This document shows, piece by piece, positions 19,303-28,069 of a stretch of DNA of 64,000 bases. The notes under the pieces are model-generated. The model saw nothing but the letters and a program-made list of their open reading frames with translations. It was not told the DNA's origin and searched no databases. The position numbers and the translations under genes were made by a program. The DNA is from Paenibacillus polymyxa (GTDB taxonomy: Bacteria; Bacillota; Bacilli; Paenibacillales; Paenibacillaceae): positions 740,741 to 804,740 of the forward strand of contig NZ_JAGGNR010000008.1 of assembly GCF_018614975.1 (NCBI RefSeq). Direction: 5' to 3'. Position 1 is the first letter of the stretch, and every line of letters begins with the position of its first letter.

Positions 19303-20259
19303 ATGAACAGAACAAATCGGCTTGCTGCCATCGTAATGGCATTACAACATGGTCACGAAACGGCACACTCATTAGGCGAGAAATTTGAGGTGTCCCGTCG
19401 CACGATTCTCCGGGATATTCAGTCCCTCTCCGAGATGAACGTGCCCATTATTGCCATTTCGGGTCCGGGAGGCGGTTTCAGACTTATGGAGGGTTACGTA
19501 TTACCCCCACTACAGCTGGACCCGGTAGAGGCAGCGACGCTCATATTCGCTCTTGAGGGTCTGAGTCGCTACGCGGATACGCCCTTTCATGAGAAACGCT
19601 GGACCTTGATGAACAAAGTTAAGGCCATTATTCCGGATGATATCATGTCGCGAATTGATCCCATGCTCAAACAGCTGCATCATCATATTCCAGACCGCAA
19701 TTACATTCTTCCTCATCTGGACGCACTGCTGGCTTGCATACCCGAACACGAGTGGCTTAGTGTGCTATATCGCTCCGTATCGCGTCAGCGATGGTTGTAT
19801 ATCTGTCCCACACGGGTATATGCTTCCTCCGGCTTCTGGTACTGTGAAGCATATTCCATCGAACATGGTGAACAGCGTCTGTTCCGGGTTGATCGAATTA
19901 TTGAAGTCAAGGCGATCGAACCACAGGAAGCACAGGTGCTTAACGAACAGGCGGACCAACAGCAGAGCAAGCCGATCCCTCCAGAACAGCCGCCAACCCT
20001 GGTTAAGGCACAACTGAGTTATCGGGGAATGATTGAAGCTGAACAGGACGAGCATATCGGCGAAAAGATGATTGAAATTGCCCCGGATCTCTGGGAATTG
20101 TCATTCCTTTGTCCACCAGGGGAATGGGACTGGGCCGTACGATTCTTTTACCGATTGGGACGTGAAGCCGAAGTGATCGAACCCCTCCAACTTCGCAGCG
20201 AGATTCGTCAGCATGCCGAGGAAGTGAGCCGGAGATACCTTGCTTCAACCAAGTCCTAG
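19303..20259 (+). CDS. YafY-type transcriptional regulator with HTH and WYL domains
   Basis: DNA-binding regulator of 318 residues. The N-terminal winged helix-turn-helix is of the HTH_11/DeoR kind (HSLGEKFEVSRRTILRDIQS), the middle contains the conserved GPGGGFRL turn, and the C-terminal half is a WYL domain (RWLYICPTRVYASSGFWYC) followed by the WCX extension. I chose the ATG at 19303 because GGAG lies eight bases upstream; the longer frame from 19207 would run through the promoter dyad. The gene is followed after 34 bases by an AlkZ-like gene in the same direction, probably one operon. WYL proteins often answer to nucleic-acid or nucleotide ligands and DNA stress; the target here is unknown. 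Confidence 0.9.
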   Translation: MNRTNRLAAIVMALQHGHETAHSLGEKFEVSRRTILRDIQSLSEMNVPIIAISGPGGGFRLMEGYVLPPLQLDPVEAATLIFALEGLSRYADTPFHEKRWTLMNKVKAIIPDDIMSRIDPMLKQLHHHIPDRNYILPHLDALLACIPEHEWLSVLYRSVSRQRWLYICPTRVYASSGFWYCEAYSIEHGEQRLFRVDRIIEVKAIEPQEAQVLNEQADQQQSKPIPPEQPPTLVKAQLSYRGMIEAEQDEHIGEKMIEIAPDLWELSFLCPPGEWDWAVRFFYRLGREAEVIEPLQLRSEIRQHAEEVSRRYLASTKS

Positions 20260-20293
20260 CCTGACTACACACGAAAAGGAGCCTACTGAAATC

Positions 20294-20980
20294 ATGACAT
20301 ATGAAGCCGTTATAACGTACGAAGAAGCAGTACAGCGTATCCAGTCTATAGGGCTGCTGCCTCTGGCACCCCTATTTGCAGAATATCCTTCTCTGGCATC
20401 GCTAACCCCCAAAGAACATTGGCACAAGGATGATGAACTCGATCCTTGGTTATGGCGTTCACGCCTGGCTGAAGAGGGCATTGCTGCATATGGAAAATTT
20501 GTAAAAAAGAAAGCGCTTCTTGTCTCATCTGAATACTTCCCTTGGGTACACCGACTGCTTGCCGACTCCAGAACCATCAAGGAACAGTATGAAGCAGGTC
20601 TGCTCTCCCGTGAAGCTTTCAAACTCCATGCGTTAGTTGCAGAACAGGAAGGCATCGATGGACGTGCCTTGCGATCACAAGCCGGTTTCGGAGCAAAAGA
20701 GGACAAAAAAACATTTGACCGTGGACTTCTGGACCTTCAGGGCTGTGCAGCCATTGTAATCAGTGGAACCAAAGAAAAAGAGGGGCTCGCCGAAGGCAAA
20801 GTCGCATGGAACAGCTCCGCATATGAGACCGCAGATCACTGGATGCAACGTCATGGCATTAAGCCATTCGAAGGCAGCATAGAAGAGGCGCGTGAACTGT
20901 TGGCTACGCAACTACAGCAACATGCCTCACCCGCTGCATTATCAAGCATCTCCAAAGCGCTTGGCATCCGTGGAATCTAA
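20294..20980 (+). CDS. uncharacterised protein resembling AlkZ-related family
   Basis: A 228-residue cytoplasmic protein. From memory of the family, the pattern TYEEAVQRIQSIGLLPLAP, then DPWLWRSRLAEEGIAAYGKF and FPWVHRLLADS, recalls proteins labelled AlkZ-related in Paenibacillus; AlkZ itself is a winged-helix DNA glycosylase for crosslinks. I cannot point to catalytic residues, so a repair function is only a suggestion. The ATG at 20294 follows AAAGGAG at a spacing of 12, and the frame could also begin at a TTG at 20240 overlapping the regulator gene. Its place behind a WYL regulator suggests a two-gene stress unit. Confidence 0.65.
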   Translation: MTYEAVITYEEAVQRIQSIGLLPLAPLFAEYPSLASLTPKEHWHKDDELDPWLWRSRLAEEGIAAYGKFVKKKALLVSSEYFPWVHRLLADSRTIKEQYEAGLLSREAFKLHALVAEQEGIDGRALRSQAGFGAKEDKKTFDRGLLDLQGCAAIVISGTKEKEGLAEGKVAWNSSAYETADHWMQRHGIKPFEGSIEEARELLATQLQQHASPAALSSISKALGIRGI

Positions 20981-20984
20981 ATAA

Positions 20985-21030
20985 AGCCAATTCCGGTTGT
21001 CGTGCAGATTTCAACCGGAACTGGCTGTGG
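20985..21030 (-). terminator. strong hairpin between convergent genes
   Basis: A nearly perfect 15-bp stem (arms 20985-20999 and 21012-21026, core CCGGTTG/CAACCGG). On the minus strand it is followed by TTTATTT, so it should end the uxaBA transcript; it may also stop transcription from the plus-strand gene. Confidence 0.8.
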
Positions 21031-21081
21031 TTCACCATCTAATGTAACCCAGACGATTAACACTCTCCATCCAGAATGGAT

Positions 21082-22596
21082 TTAGAGAATCACGCCATCC
21101 TTGAATATGGCAATTTCCCGGAATCCATGCTGCTCACTGAGTGTATGTGACCGTCCTGAAGCAATGTCAATCAGCTGGCTGAACAGCTGTACTTTGACCT
21201 CATCCATCGTCTGCCCCTCCAACAGCTGGCCTGCGTTAAAGTCAATCCAGTGTTTTTTGCGATTGGCCAGATCGGATTGGGTCGCAATCTTGACGGTAGG
21301 TACCGGACCTCCGAAGGGAGTGCCCCGCCCTGTTGTGAAGAGCACGATATGTGCACCTGCTGCAGACAATGCCGTAACAGACACCAGATCATTACCCGGT
21401 GCTTCTACAATGTTTAGACCGGTTTGAGTTACACGTTTCCCATAGCGCAGAACGTCAACTACGGAAGAACGTCCTCCCTTTTGCGTACATCCAAGTGACT
21501 TTTCCTCAAGCGTTGTGATGCCACCAGCCTTATTCCCAGGTGAAGGATTCTCATAGATGTTCTGGCCATGGTTCACAAAATATTGCTTGAAGCCGTTCAC
21601 CAAATCCACCAAATCGTGAAATACCTGCTCATTGGCAGCCCGATTCATTAAGATCGTCTCTGCACCAAACATCTCCGGAACTTCCGTCAGAATCGCCGTA
21701 CCCCCGGCAGCAACCAGCATATCAGCAACTGCACCGACCAGCGGATTGGCTGTAATGCCCGATAAACCATCAGAACCGCCACACTTCAAACCAATTTTGA
21801 GTTTGCTGAGCGGAAGCGGCTGCCGCTGTTCATGTTCAGCGATTTCCACAAGTTCTTCCATTAGTCGAAGCCCTTCCTCAAGCTCGTCATCCGTCTCCTG
21901 TGCTTTGAGAAACCTTACTTTGCCGCGGTATTCCGGAGCAATACACTCACGGAATTCATCGACCTGATTGTTCTCACAGCCCAGACCGATGACAAGCACG
22001 CCTCCTGCATTCGGATGCTCCACCAAGGAGGCCAGCAACTGTTGTGTATACTTCAGATCATCACCAAGCTGTGAACACCCGAATGGATGTGGAAAGTGAA
22101 ATACACCATCTACCCGGCTTCCAAACTGTGACTGACCCATACGTGCCAAAGCTTCACACACTTTATTGATACATCCAACCGTATTCACAATCCAGATTTC
22201 ATTACGAATACCTGCTTCACCATTGGGACGTAAATATCCATCGAATGAGCGCAGATGTTCCGGAGGCGTGTCCGTCTGAACCTGGGCCCCCGGTTGGTAT
22301 TCATATTCAAGCAATCCGTGCAGACCCGTCTTCAGGTTGTGACTATGAATCCAGCTTCCCTGCTCAATCTGCTCTTGGGCAATCCCGATGGAGAAACCAT
22401 ACTTCATCACATCATCACCTGGCGCCAGGGTATGCACAGCAATTTTATGCCCCTTCGGCACGTCATCGAGCAGTGTAAAGGAAACACCGTCTGGCAATGT
22501 AATACGTTCTCCTTTGGCATAATCCCGAAGCGCTATAATGACATCATCCTGTGGTTGAATGGCAATCCAGTCATTGATTGTACTTGTTGTGTTCAT
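21082..22596 (-). CDS. uxaA: altronate dehydratase
   Basis: Converts D-altronate to 2-keto-3-deoxygluconate in galacturonate breakdown. It has 504 residues, close to the E. coli enzyme (495). The N-terminal SAF-like domain (about 1-100) carries HKIAVHTLAPGDDVMKYG, and the large GD_AH domain follows with CSQLGDD, GLGCENNQVDE, LKCGGSDGLSGITANP and the C-terminal TTGRGTPFGGPVPTVKI. Its ATG overlaps the uxaB stop by 4 bases (ATGA), so translation is coupled. The substrate is the product of UxaB, which confirms the pathway. No isomerase (uxaC) is present nearby. Confidence 0.94.
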   Translation of the reverse strand: MNTTSTINDWIAIQPQDDVIIALRDYAKGERITLPDGVSFTLLDDVPKGHKIAVHTLAPGDDVMKYGFSIGIAQEQIEQGSWIHSHNLKTGLHGLLEYEYQPGAQVQTDTPPEHLRSFDGYLRPNGEAGIRNEIWIVNTVGCINKVCEALARMGQSQFGSRVDGVFHFPHPFGCSQLGDDLKYTQQLLASLVEHPNAGGVLVIGLGCENNQVDEFRECIAPEYRGKVRFLKAQETDDELEEGLRLMEELVEIAEHEQRQPLPLSKLKIGLKCGGSDGLSGITANPLVGAVADMLVAAGGTAILTEVPEMFGAETILMNRAANEQVFHDLVDLVNGFKQYFVNHGQNIYENPSPGNKAGGITTLEEKSLGCTQKGGRSSVVDVLRYGKRVTQTGLNIVEAPGNDLVSVTALSAAGAHIVLFTTGRGTPFGGPVPTVKIATQSDLANRKKHWIDFNAGQLLEGQTMDEVKVQLFSQLIDIASGRSHTLSEQHGFREIAIFKDGVIL

Positions 22597-24110
22597 TTCC
22601 CTTCACCTTCCAACAATCCGATTTCACGAACAAGTACTGCACGCAGCCCTTCTCTTGCATCCAGATTTTCGCCCCAGATCAGGGTATCCGACAACACAGC
22701 CGCCACCCGGTTATCCAGTTGCTTCTGATCCCTGTTAAGCGTGTCATAACCTTCCCAGTGTGCAGCCAAAGCAGCCAGGACATCCGGGTCATCCCGCAGC
22801 AGAATGTCCTCTCCATTCAGTCGTTGTCCCTTGTAACCCTCTGGCGTATTTACCGGACGATAGAGACACAATAATCCAGCAAACCCTTGAATTAAACGTT
22901 CTGGCCAACTTCCCTGATGTTGCTCGTAAGACAAAAGTGTAGGCAGCACACGAACCTTGAATTTTCCGATCGTATTCAAAGCAATATCTTGCAATTTGTG
23001 ATCAATATACGGGTTAAGGAACCGTTCGAACACTTCTTCTGCATACTGGTCCAGTTGATGATCGGGCATATCCAGAGCAGGGACGATCTCCTGATGCACA
23101 GCTTCCCTGATCCATGTGCCAAAATGTGGATCTTCCATCGTTTCTCTCACATGCTGCTTGCCTTGGAGAATACCTAGTGATGACATTAAGGTATGTGCCC
23201 CATTCAAAATACGAACTTTGCGTACCTGAAAAGGCTTCAGATCTTTCACCCAGTGTACATTGAGACCTGCCTGCTTGAGAGGAAGTTTTTTGTCCAATGA
23301 TTCATCACCCTGAATGGCCCAGAAATGATAGGGCTCTGCCGTATTAATCAACTGATCCTCGTACCCCCAGCGATTCGTCAGGGAATCGGCTTCCTCCTGG
23401 GTCGGCGCACCTGTTACGATTCGATCTACCAGATTGTTCAGGAAGTGATTATGGTTCTCGATCCATGAACGGAAGCCATCCGAATAACCATAATCCTCAC
23501 TATGACGGAGAACACAACTACGAAGCACGTCACCATTGCCTTCAAGCAGCTCGCATGGCAGATGAATCAAACCTCTGGATGGATCACCATCAAATTTCAA
23601 ATATCGCTGATACAGGAAAACCGTTAATTTCCCCGGAAATGATTGGACGGGTTCACCCTCGATATAGTCCGCATACGTATATTTCAATCCTGATTCGGTT
23701 GTATTGGAAATAACGAACTCAAGTGAAGGCAGTTCCGCCAAGTTCAGAAAGGCATCCCATTCCTCATACGGATTGATACACTGTGAGAAAATGGAGATCA
23801 ACTCTGTCCGCTCAACCGGCTTTCCTTGAGACAGCCCTCGCGTAATCATCGTATATAATCCGTCCTGATCTCGAATCTGCTCCAGCTTGGCCTTGCCTCC
23901 CGGTCGTGGTTGCGTAACAGCTACACTTCCATGGAATTTGCCTTGTCTGGCACTCTCATGAAGCATCCAGTCTGCAAATCCTCGTAAGAAATTACCTTCT
24001 CCAATCTGCAAAACCTTCACAGGACGCTCCATAATCTCCTTGCACTTGCGCTGACCATCGCTCCCCAGTAAATTCAGCTTCAACCTTGGCCGTTTTGTGC
24101 TTGCCGACAT
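22593..24110 (-). CDS. uxaB: tagaturonate reductase (altronate oxidoreductase)
   Basis: NADH-dependent reduction of D-tagaturonate to D-altronate in the galacturonate pathway; member of the mannitol dehydrogenase family, 505 residues. The nucleotide-binding start VLQIGEGNFLRGFADW and the catalytic signature KVRILNGAHTLMSSLG (Lys, Asn, His) are present. The ATG at 24110 sits seven bases after GAGGTG; a GTG two codons upstream is less well spaced. First gene of a two-gene operon with uxaA, preceded by a very good cre-like box and divergent from an AraC regulator that may respond to uronates. Confidence 0.92.
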   Translation of the reverse strand: MSASTKRPRLKLNLLGSDGQRKCKEIMERPVKVLQIGEGNFLRGFADWMLHESARQGKFHGSVAVTQPRPGGKAKLEQIRDQDGLYTMITRGLSQGKPVERTELISIFSQCINPYEEWDAFLNLAELPSLEFVISNTTESGLKYTYADYIEGEPVQSFPGKLTVFLYQRYLKFDGDPSRGLIHLPCELLEGNGDVLRSCVLRHSEDYGYSDGFRSWIENHNHFLNNLVDRIVTGAPTQEEADSLTNRWGYEDQLINTAEPYHFWAIQGDESLDKKLPLKQAGLNVHWVKDLKPFQVRKVRILNGAHTLMSSLGILQGKQHVRETMEDPHFGTWIREAVHQEIVPALDMPDHQLDQYAEEVFERFLNPYIDHKLQDIALNTIGKFKVRVLPTLLSYEQHQGSWPERLIQGFAGLLCLYRPVNTPEGYKGQRLNGEDILLRDDPDVLAALAAHWEGYDTLNRDQKQLDNRVAAVLSDTLIWGENLDAREGLRAVLVREIGLLEGEGK

Positions 24111-24175
24111 GGACACTCACCTCATCGATTATTTGTACTGTCGGAATGCAGCTCGAAGGCTCTGCACCCTTTTAT

Positions 24176-24189
24176 TGTAAACGCTTTAA
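24176..24189. promoter_or_regulatory. cre-like box upstream of uxaB
   Basis: TGTAAACGCTTTAA matches 13 of 14 positions of the cre consensus. It lies about 65-80 bases before the uxaB start, in the gap shared with the divergent AraC gene. Confidence 0.55.
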
Positions 24190-24302
24190 ATTCATTGTAT
24201 CATCAATAAAAGGAAATTAAATTGCTTATATTGCGGTAAATATACTCTCTCATGACCAGGTATAACATCTCGTTGAAGACGATCGTCTGGAAAGGAGTCT
24301 AT

Positions 24303-25178
24303 ATGGAACGTTCACCTGTTCGTACGACTATTCAGGCAGAATCCGGTATTCCGTTCCGCCTGGTGTACAGCGACACCAAATCCCCTCAGAACGAATTGCC
24401 AGATCACCTTCACGACTGGCATGAAATTATCTATGTATATCGGGGTCAGGGAAGCATCTTTATTGATACGGGACTTGAGAATATGCAAGAAGGAGATCTG
24501 TTCATTATACCGGGCAGCACGGTTCATCGAGCCTTGCCGGATGCAGGCAATCCTGTCACATCTTCCGCATTGTTCTTCAGCCCGGGCTTGCTGGCATCCA
24601 CCGCCGGAGGTGCTGCTTCTTCTTTGCTAAGCCTGTTTGAACGTTGTCGTAAACAACGCTTGTATAAGAGGCATTTGAACACAGAGGAGCAATTACAGGT
24701 GGCCGCCCTCATTGATGATATTCAGACCGAATTCCAGCTCGGTCATCATCTAAGCGCACATGCGGCCCTGTTAAGGCTGCAACTGTTGCTCATTTTTCTG
24801 GAACGTCTGGAAGCTGCGGGACCTGCAAATCCGGGTAAATCCGCTCCGGGTCCTTCCTGGCTCTCTTCTACGATCTCTCATATTGATGATAACCTTCGGA
24901 ATGGCCTTTCCCTCCCTGAACTGGCGCAGTACGCCTCTGTATCCCCTGCCCATTTCAGTCGTGCCTTCAAACGATACACGGGGATGACTCTCACGGATTA
25001 CACATTAGCGCGAAGAGTTATTATGGCGAAAGAGCATCTGGTGCAAGGTGATGAGACGATGGCAGCCGTTGCCGATGCTTGCGGGTTTGACAGCCTGCCC
25101 CACTTTTACCGTCAATTCAAAAAATTAACCGGCACAACGCCCGCAGCTTACCGCAGAACCATGAACAGTTCACGTTAA
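24303..25178 (+). CDS. AraC-family transcriptional regulator (near uxaBA)
   Basis: Regulator of 291 residues with an N-terminal cupin sensing domain (HLHDWHEIIYVYRGQGSIF, GDLFIIPGSTVHRAL) and a C-terminal AraC double helix-turn-helix (YASVSPAHFSRAFKRYTGM and AVADACGFDSLPHFYRQFKK). AAAGGAG precedes the ATG at 24303; the frame extends 17 codons further up but without a site. It is divergent from uxaB across 192 bases that include a cre-like box, so control of uronate catabolism is the likely role (inference). Confidence 0.9.
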   Translation: MERSPVRTTIQAESGIPFRLVYSDTKSPQNELPDHLHDWHEIIYVYRGQGSIFIDTGLENMQEGDLFIIPGSTVHRALPDAGNPVTSSALFFSPGLLASTAGGAASSLLSLFERCRKQRLYKRHLNTEEQLQVAALIDDIQTEFQLGHHLSAHAALLRLQLLLIFLERLEAAGPANPGKSAPGPSWLSSTISHIDDNLRNGLSLPELAQYASVSPAHFSRAFKRYTGMTLTDYTLARRVIMAKEHLVQGDETMAAVADACGFDSLPHFYRQFKKLTGTTPAAYRRTMNSSR

Positions 25179-25298
25179 AATAGAACCAGCCTGGAACATA
25201 GGTCCACGCCCTAATCATATATATCCACATATTCTTTCATATGGAAGATGTGGTATGATAATTTCGGTCTGTATTACATCATAAATGGAGTTGAACCT

Positions 25299-25976
25299 GT
25301 GCTTATTAAATTTCTTATCTTTGGGCTTCTATGGCGGATTGTAGGTAATCCGTTCATCGCCATCCTCATTTTACTCGTTATTCTGTATTTCCTGGATCGT
25401 CGTTACGTTGGGGTGTTCCCAAGCTTCACCAAACCTCTCAAACGTATGCGTAACATCTCCCGGCTTCGGCAACAGCTTGCCATGAGTCCCAATGAAGTTT
25501 CTTCCAAGCTGGAACTGGCTCGCCTGTTAATTGAGCGCAAGCGTTACAATGAGGCACATGCGTTATTGCTTGAACTGGAGCGCCCATACGAACAATCGGC
25601 TGAGTACTGGGAGGCATTAGGGACAACTGAGCTTCATTTGGGCAACATCGAAAAAGGCGAACGTCATATTTTGCAAGCCCTCGAGATCAACCCCAGAGTC
25701 AAGTACGGACGTCCGTACCTAACCCTTGCTGGAGCCTTCAAAGATACCCATGAGGACAAAGCGCTGGATTATGTGCATCAGTTTCAGGAGATTCATTCCT
25801 CTTCCAGTGAAGCTTATTATCTGCTTGGCTCGGTTCACCGTTCCCTTGGGCGCAATGCTGATGCAAAACAGGCATACGAGCAATCGTTGAATGTTTATCG
25901 TTCGTTGCCCAAATACAAAAAACGTCAGGAGCGCCGGTGGGCTGTCCGCAGTTGGTTCCGCAAACGTGGATTGTAA
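25299..25976 (+). CDS. membrane-anchored tetratricopeptide repeat protein
   Basis: A 225-residue protein with an N-terminal hydrophobic segment (residues about 2-28: IFGLLWRIVGNPFIAILILL) and then TPR-like helical repeats, visible as regularly spaced pairs such as LELARLLIERKRYNEAHALL, YWEALGTTELHLGNIEKGER and AYYLLGSVHRSLGRNADAKQ. The C-terminus is strongly basic. The start is a GTG at 25299, eight bases after GGAG. Single transcription unit between the AraC gene and a bidirectional terminator. TPRs mediate protein contacts; the partner is not indicated by the neighbours. Confidence 0.8.
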   Translation: MLIKFLIFGLLWRIVGNPFIAILILLVILYFLDRRYVGVFPSFTKPLKRMRNISRLRQQLAMSPNEVSSKLELARLLIERKRYNEAHALLLELERPYEQSAEYWEALGTTELHLGNIEKGERHILQALEINPRVKYGRPYLTLAGAFKDTHEDKALDYVHQFQEIHSSSSEAYYLLGSVHRSLGRNADAKQAYEQSLNVYRSLPKYKKRQERRWAVRSWFRKRGL

Positions 25977-26022
25977 TGTCATCCGCTATACGCTGTGATT
26001 TTCATATATCACTTTTCTAACC

Positions 26023-26076
26023 AATAAAAGTGCACTGTTCTCTGCCCTCGTATGAGCAGAACCAGTGCACTTTATT
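26023..26076. terminator. bidirectional terminator between convergent genes
   Basis: AAAGTGCACTG and CAGTGCACTTT form a long stem extended inward by TTCT-TGC/GCA-GAA, with A/T runs on both outer sides. It serves both the TPR gene (plus) and the kinase gene (minus). Confidence 0.85.
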
Positions 26077-26089
26077 CTTAACAACGATA

Positions 26090-27154
26090 TTAATACACCA
26101 ATATCTCACGCAGTCGTTCTTCATGAAGACGCATCCAGTCAATCCGCTGTTTGAGTTTTACAATCTGCTCCACAGCCACTTCTGGCTCATCTGTACCCTC
26201 GAACATCCGACTGATGAAATGCATGACCACATCCAGACTGCGCAGCAAAATCAATCGAGGTATGGCCAGCAACTCTTCCGGTTCCAGGCTGGCCTGTTCC
26301 CGAAATCCCCTGATCAGTCCCTCCTGTGCCTGCCACATCCAATCTTCACTCTTGTCCATGGTAAGGAGGTCAGACATCGGAACAGCCAGCTCCATTACCC
26401 GCAAATCCCATGTCGCAAATTCAAAATCCAAAATGGCACAGATTTCACCACCCTGCTGATCTACCAATACATTCGAAGCGTTCACGTCCCCATGAACCAA
26501 TTGATGCGGCAGATGTTCCATTCCCCGCAGAGCTTCAAACAGATCTGGCAGCGCATCTCTCAGTTGCTTCAGCTCATTCGCACATGCGGCCAATTGCTCC
26601 GGCGGCGATGTGCATAGCTGTAATAATCGTTCTGGTGAACAGAGCGGATACGCATCCTGAATTCGATAGTATGGTGGATACACAGGTTCAAATGGTATAT
26701 CCAGCGTAGCCATAACAGAAGACAGGGCGCCTGCCGCTTTACCGAGCCCAATCAATTGATCTGGTGTATGCCAGATGGGATTGACGCCTTCCCTATATTG
26801 AAACAGAGTCACAATTTTGGTATGACCAGTCAGGATATCTTTTACAGAAAGGAATGTACCTCCCTCACCAGATAACCGCCTTACAGGTGAAGGTGTATCA
26901 AGCATAAAGTTCGAACGTTGGAGGGCTTCCAGCACCTCGTGTTCAAAGGCAATTTTCATCGGATCATTATGTGTTTCATATTGTCTCATGACGTAATTAG
27001 TCCCGTCTACATGGAGCATGTAAGTTGAATTATTCATTCCACCCTTTCCACGCTCGCCTTTCCAATCCGATGTGAAACCATATAAGGCCAACACTTCGGA
27101 TATACGCTGCTGCTCTGAAGGATGGAAGGAACCGGAATCGATGTTTTGCACCAA
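26090..27154 (-). CDS. APH/homoserine-kinase-type phosphotransferase
   Basis: Small-molecule kinase of the aminoglycoside phosphotransferase (choline/homoserine kinase) superfamily, 354 residues. The ATP-binding N-lobe includes GKGGMNNSTYML and a Lys/Arg in YVMRQY. The catalytic loop is LVHGDVNASNVLV, with the metal-binding Asp in AILDFEFATWDLR. The frame begins at a TTG at 27154, seven bases after AAGGGG; the adjacent GTG at 27151 is equally possible. It stands alone after the SGNH lipase gene (89-base gap). The substrate is unknown; nothing in the sequence proves antibiotic resistance. Confidence 0.83.
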   Translation of the reverse strand: MVQNIDSGSFHPSEQQRISEVLALYGFTSDWKGERGKGGMNNSTYMLHVDGTNYVMRQYETHNDPMKIAFEHEVLEALQRSNFMLDTPSPVRRLSGEGGTFLSVKDILTGHTKIVTLFQYREGVNPIWHTPDQLIGLGKAAGALSSVMATLDIPFEPVYPPYYRIQDAYPLCSPERLLQLCTSPPEQLAACANELKQLRDALPDLFEALRGMEHLPHQLVHGDVNASNVLVDQQGGEICAILDFEFATWDLRVMELAVPMSDLLTMDKSEDWMWQAQEGLIRGFREQASLEPEELLAIPRLILLRSLDVVMHFISRMFEGTDEPEVAVEQIVKLKQRIDWMRLHEERLREILVY

Positions 27155-27243
27155 AAATTAACCCCTTTATCTCACAAAATGAAACTGTCTTCTATTTATC
27201 TTAAAGGAAGTCCATCGCTTGGTCTAGTTCTGTTCCAAAGTGA

Positions 27244-27870
27244 TCAAGAGAACGGATAATATCCCGTCCGATTAAGCTGCTCTGCAATGACACGATATCC
27301 TCTTGCATTGGGATGTACTCTGTCCCAGAACAACAGTTCACGCTCACGACCTTCAAACCTGTCATACACCTGAGCACACGCATAGTTACCTGATCCCGCT
27401 CCATTCAAAAACGAATTATATTGGCGCACCCAGTACGCAGCTTCCGTCGCTTGTGGGTACGGGTTGTACAATCCGATGGATCGGACCATATACTCATTGT
27501 TGCCCTTTAACTGCCGAATGTGCCGCATGATCTGGGATACATTACTGCGGGTTTCTCCCAGCACCTGTGTCATTTTACTGGCATTTGGAATGCCATTACT
27601 TGCTTTAAACGTACGAATCAGATCATTCCCGCCAATGGATATGGTAATGATATCCGATTCACGGAGCGATTGCCGCACTCTAGGATGCGAAGAGATCATC
27701 TGCAACATCTCCCCCGACGTCAGTCCATTTACGCCCATATTTTCCATGGATACAAACGTACGAACATTCATTTCTGCCATTCGCCGATATAAAGGAACAA
27801 AGCCGGTGCCCAGCAACGCTCCTGTACCTACCGTTAATGAATCGCCTATAGCCACATATCGATATACCAT
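27244..27870 (-). CDS. SGNH/GDSL lipase, LipC-like
   Basis: Esterase/lipase of the SGNH superfamily, 208 residues, the length of Bacillus LipC-type spore lipases. Motifs: AIGDSLTVGTG (catalytic Ser), MGVNGLTSGEM (Gly), SIGGNDLIRTF (Asn), and WDRVHPNARGYRVIAEQL (Asp, His). The frame is open to 28038, but GGAG eight bases before the ATG at 27870 (MVYRYVAIGDS) fixes the start. LipC acts on spore-coat phospholipid during germination in B. subtilis; the same role here is an inference from similarity of motifs and size. Confidence 0.82.
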   Translation of the reverse strand: MVYRYVAIGDSLTVGTGALLGTGFVPLYRRMAEMNVRTFVSMENMGVNGLTSGEMLQMISSHPRVRQSLRESDIITISIGGNDLIRTFKASNGIPNASKMTQVLGETRSNVSQIMRHIRQLKGNNEYMVRSIGLYNPYPQATEAAYWVRQYNSFLNGAGSGNYACAQVYDRFEGRERELLFWDRVHPNARGYRVIAEQLNRTGYYPFS

Positions 27871-28012
27871 CCCGCCCGCTCCTCTCTGCTGTGATTTCTC
27901 TGAACAATAATGAACTGCTCTATATCTTATGATGAGTGGCAAGACAAGGCGCGGGATGGTGTCCTTAGGCATGCACCTTTCTTTTGCACAAGTTGTAGCT
28001 TTCCTGTCAGGG

Positions 28013-28051
28013 CAAAAAAGAAAAAAGCCCTGCCGCATAACGCGGCAGAGC
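28013..28051 (-). terminator. Rho-independent terminator after the MMPL transporter gene
   Basis: GCTCTGCCGC and GCGGCAGGGC form a perfect-looking 10-bp stem (one G-U pair) with a 5-base loop, followed on the minus strand by TTTTTTCTTTTTT. Confidence 0.92.
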
Positions 28052-28069
28052 CTGATTCATTGCAATGCA

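Noticed and set aside
27201..27243. A peptide-like tail (LDHFGTELDQAMDFL) in another frame just past the SGNH lipase stop
   Set aside because: The lipase is already full length for the LipC group, so a frameshifted extension is not needed; probably chance.
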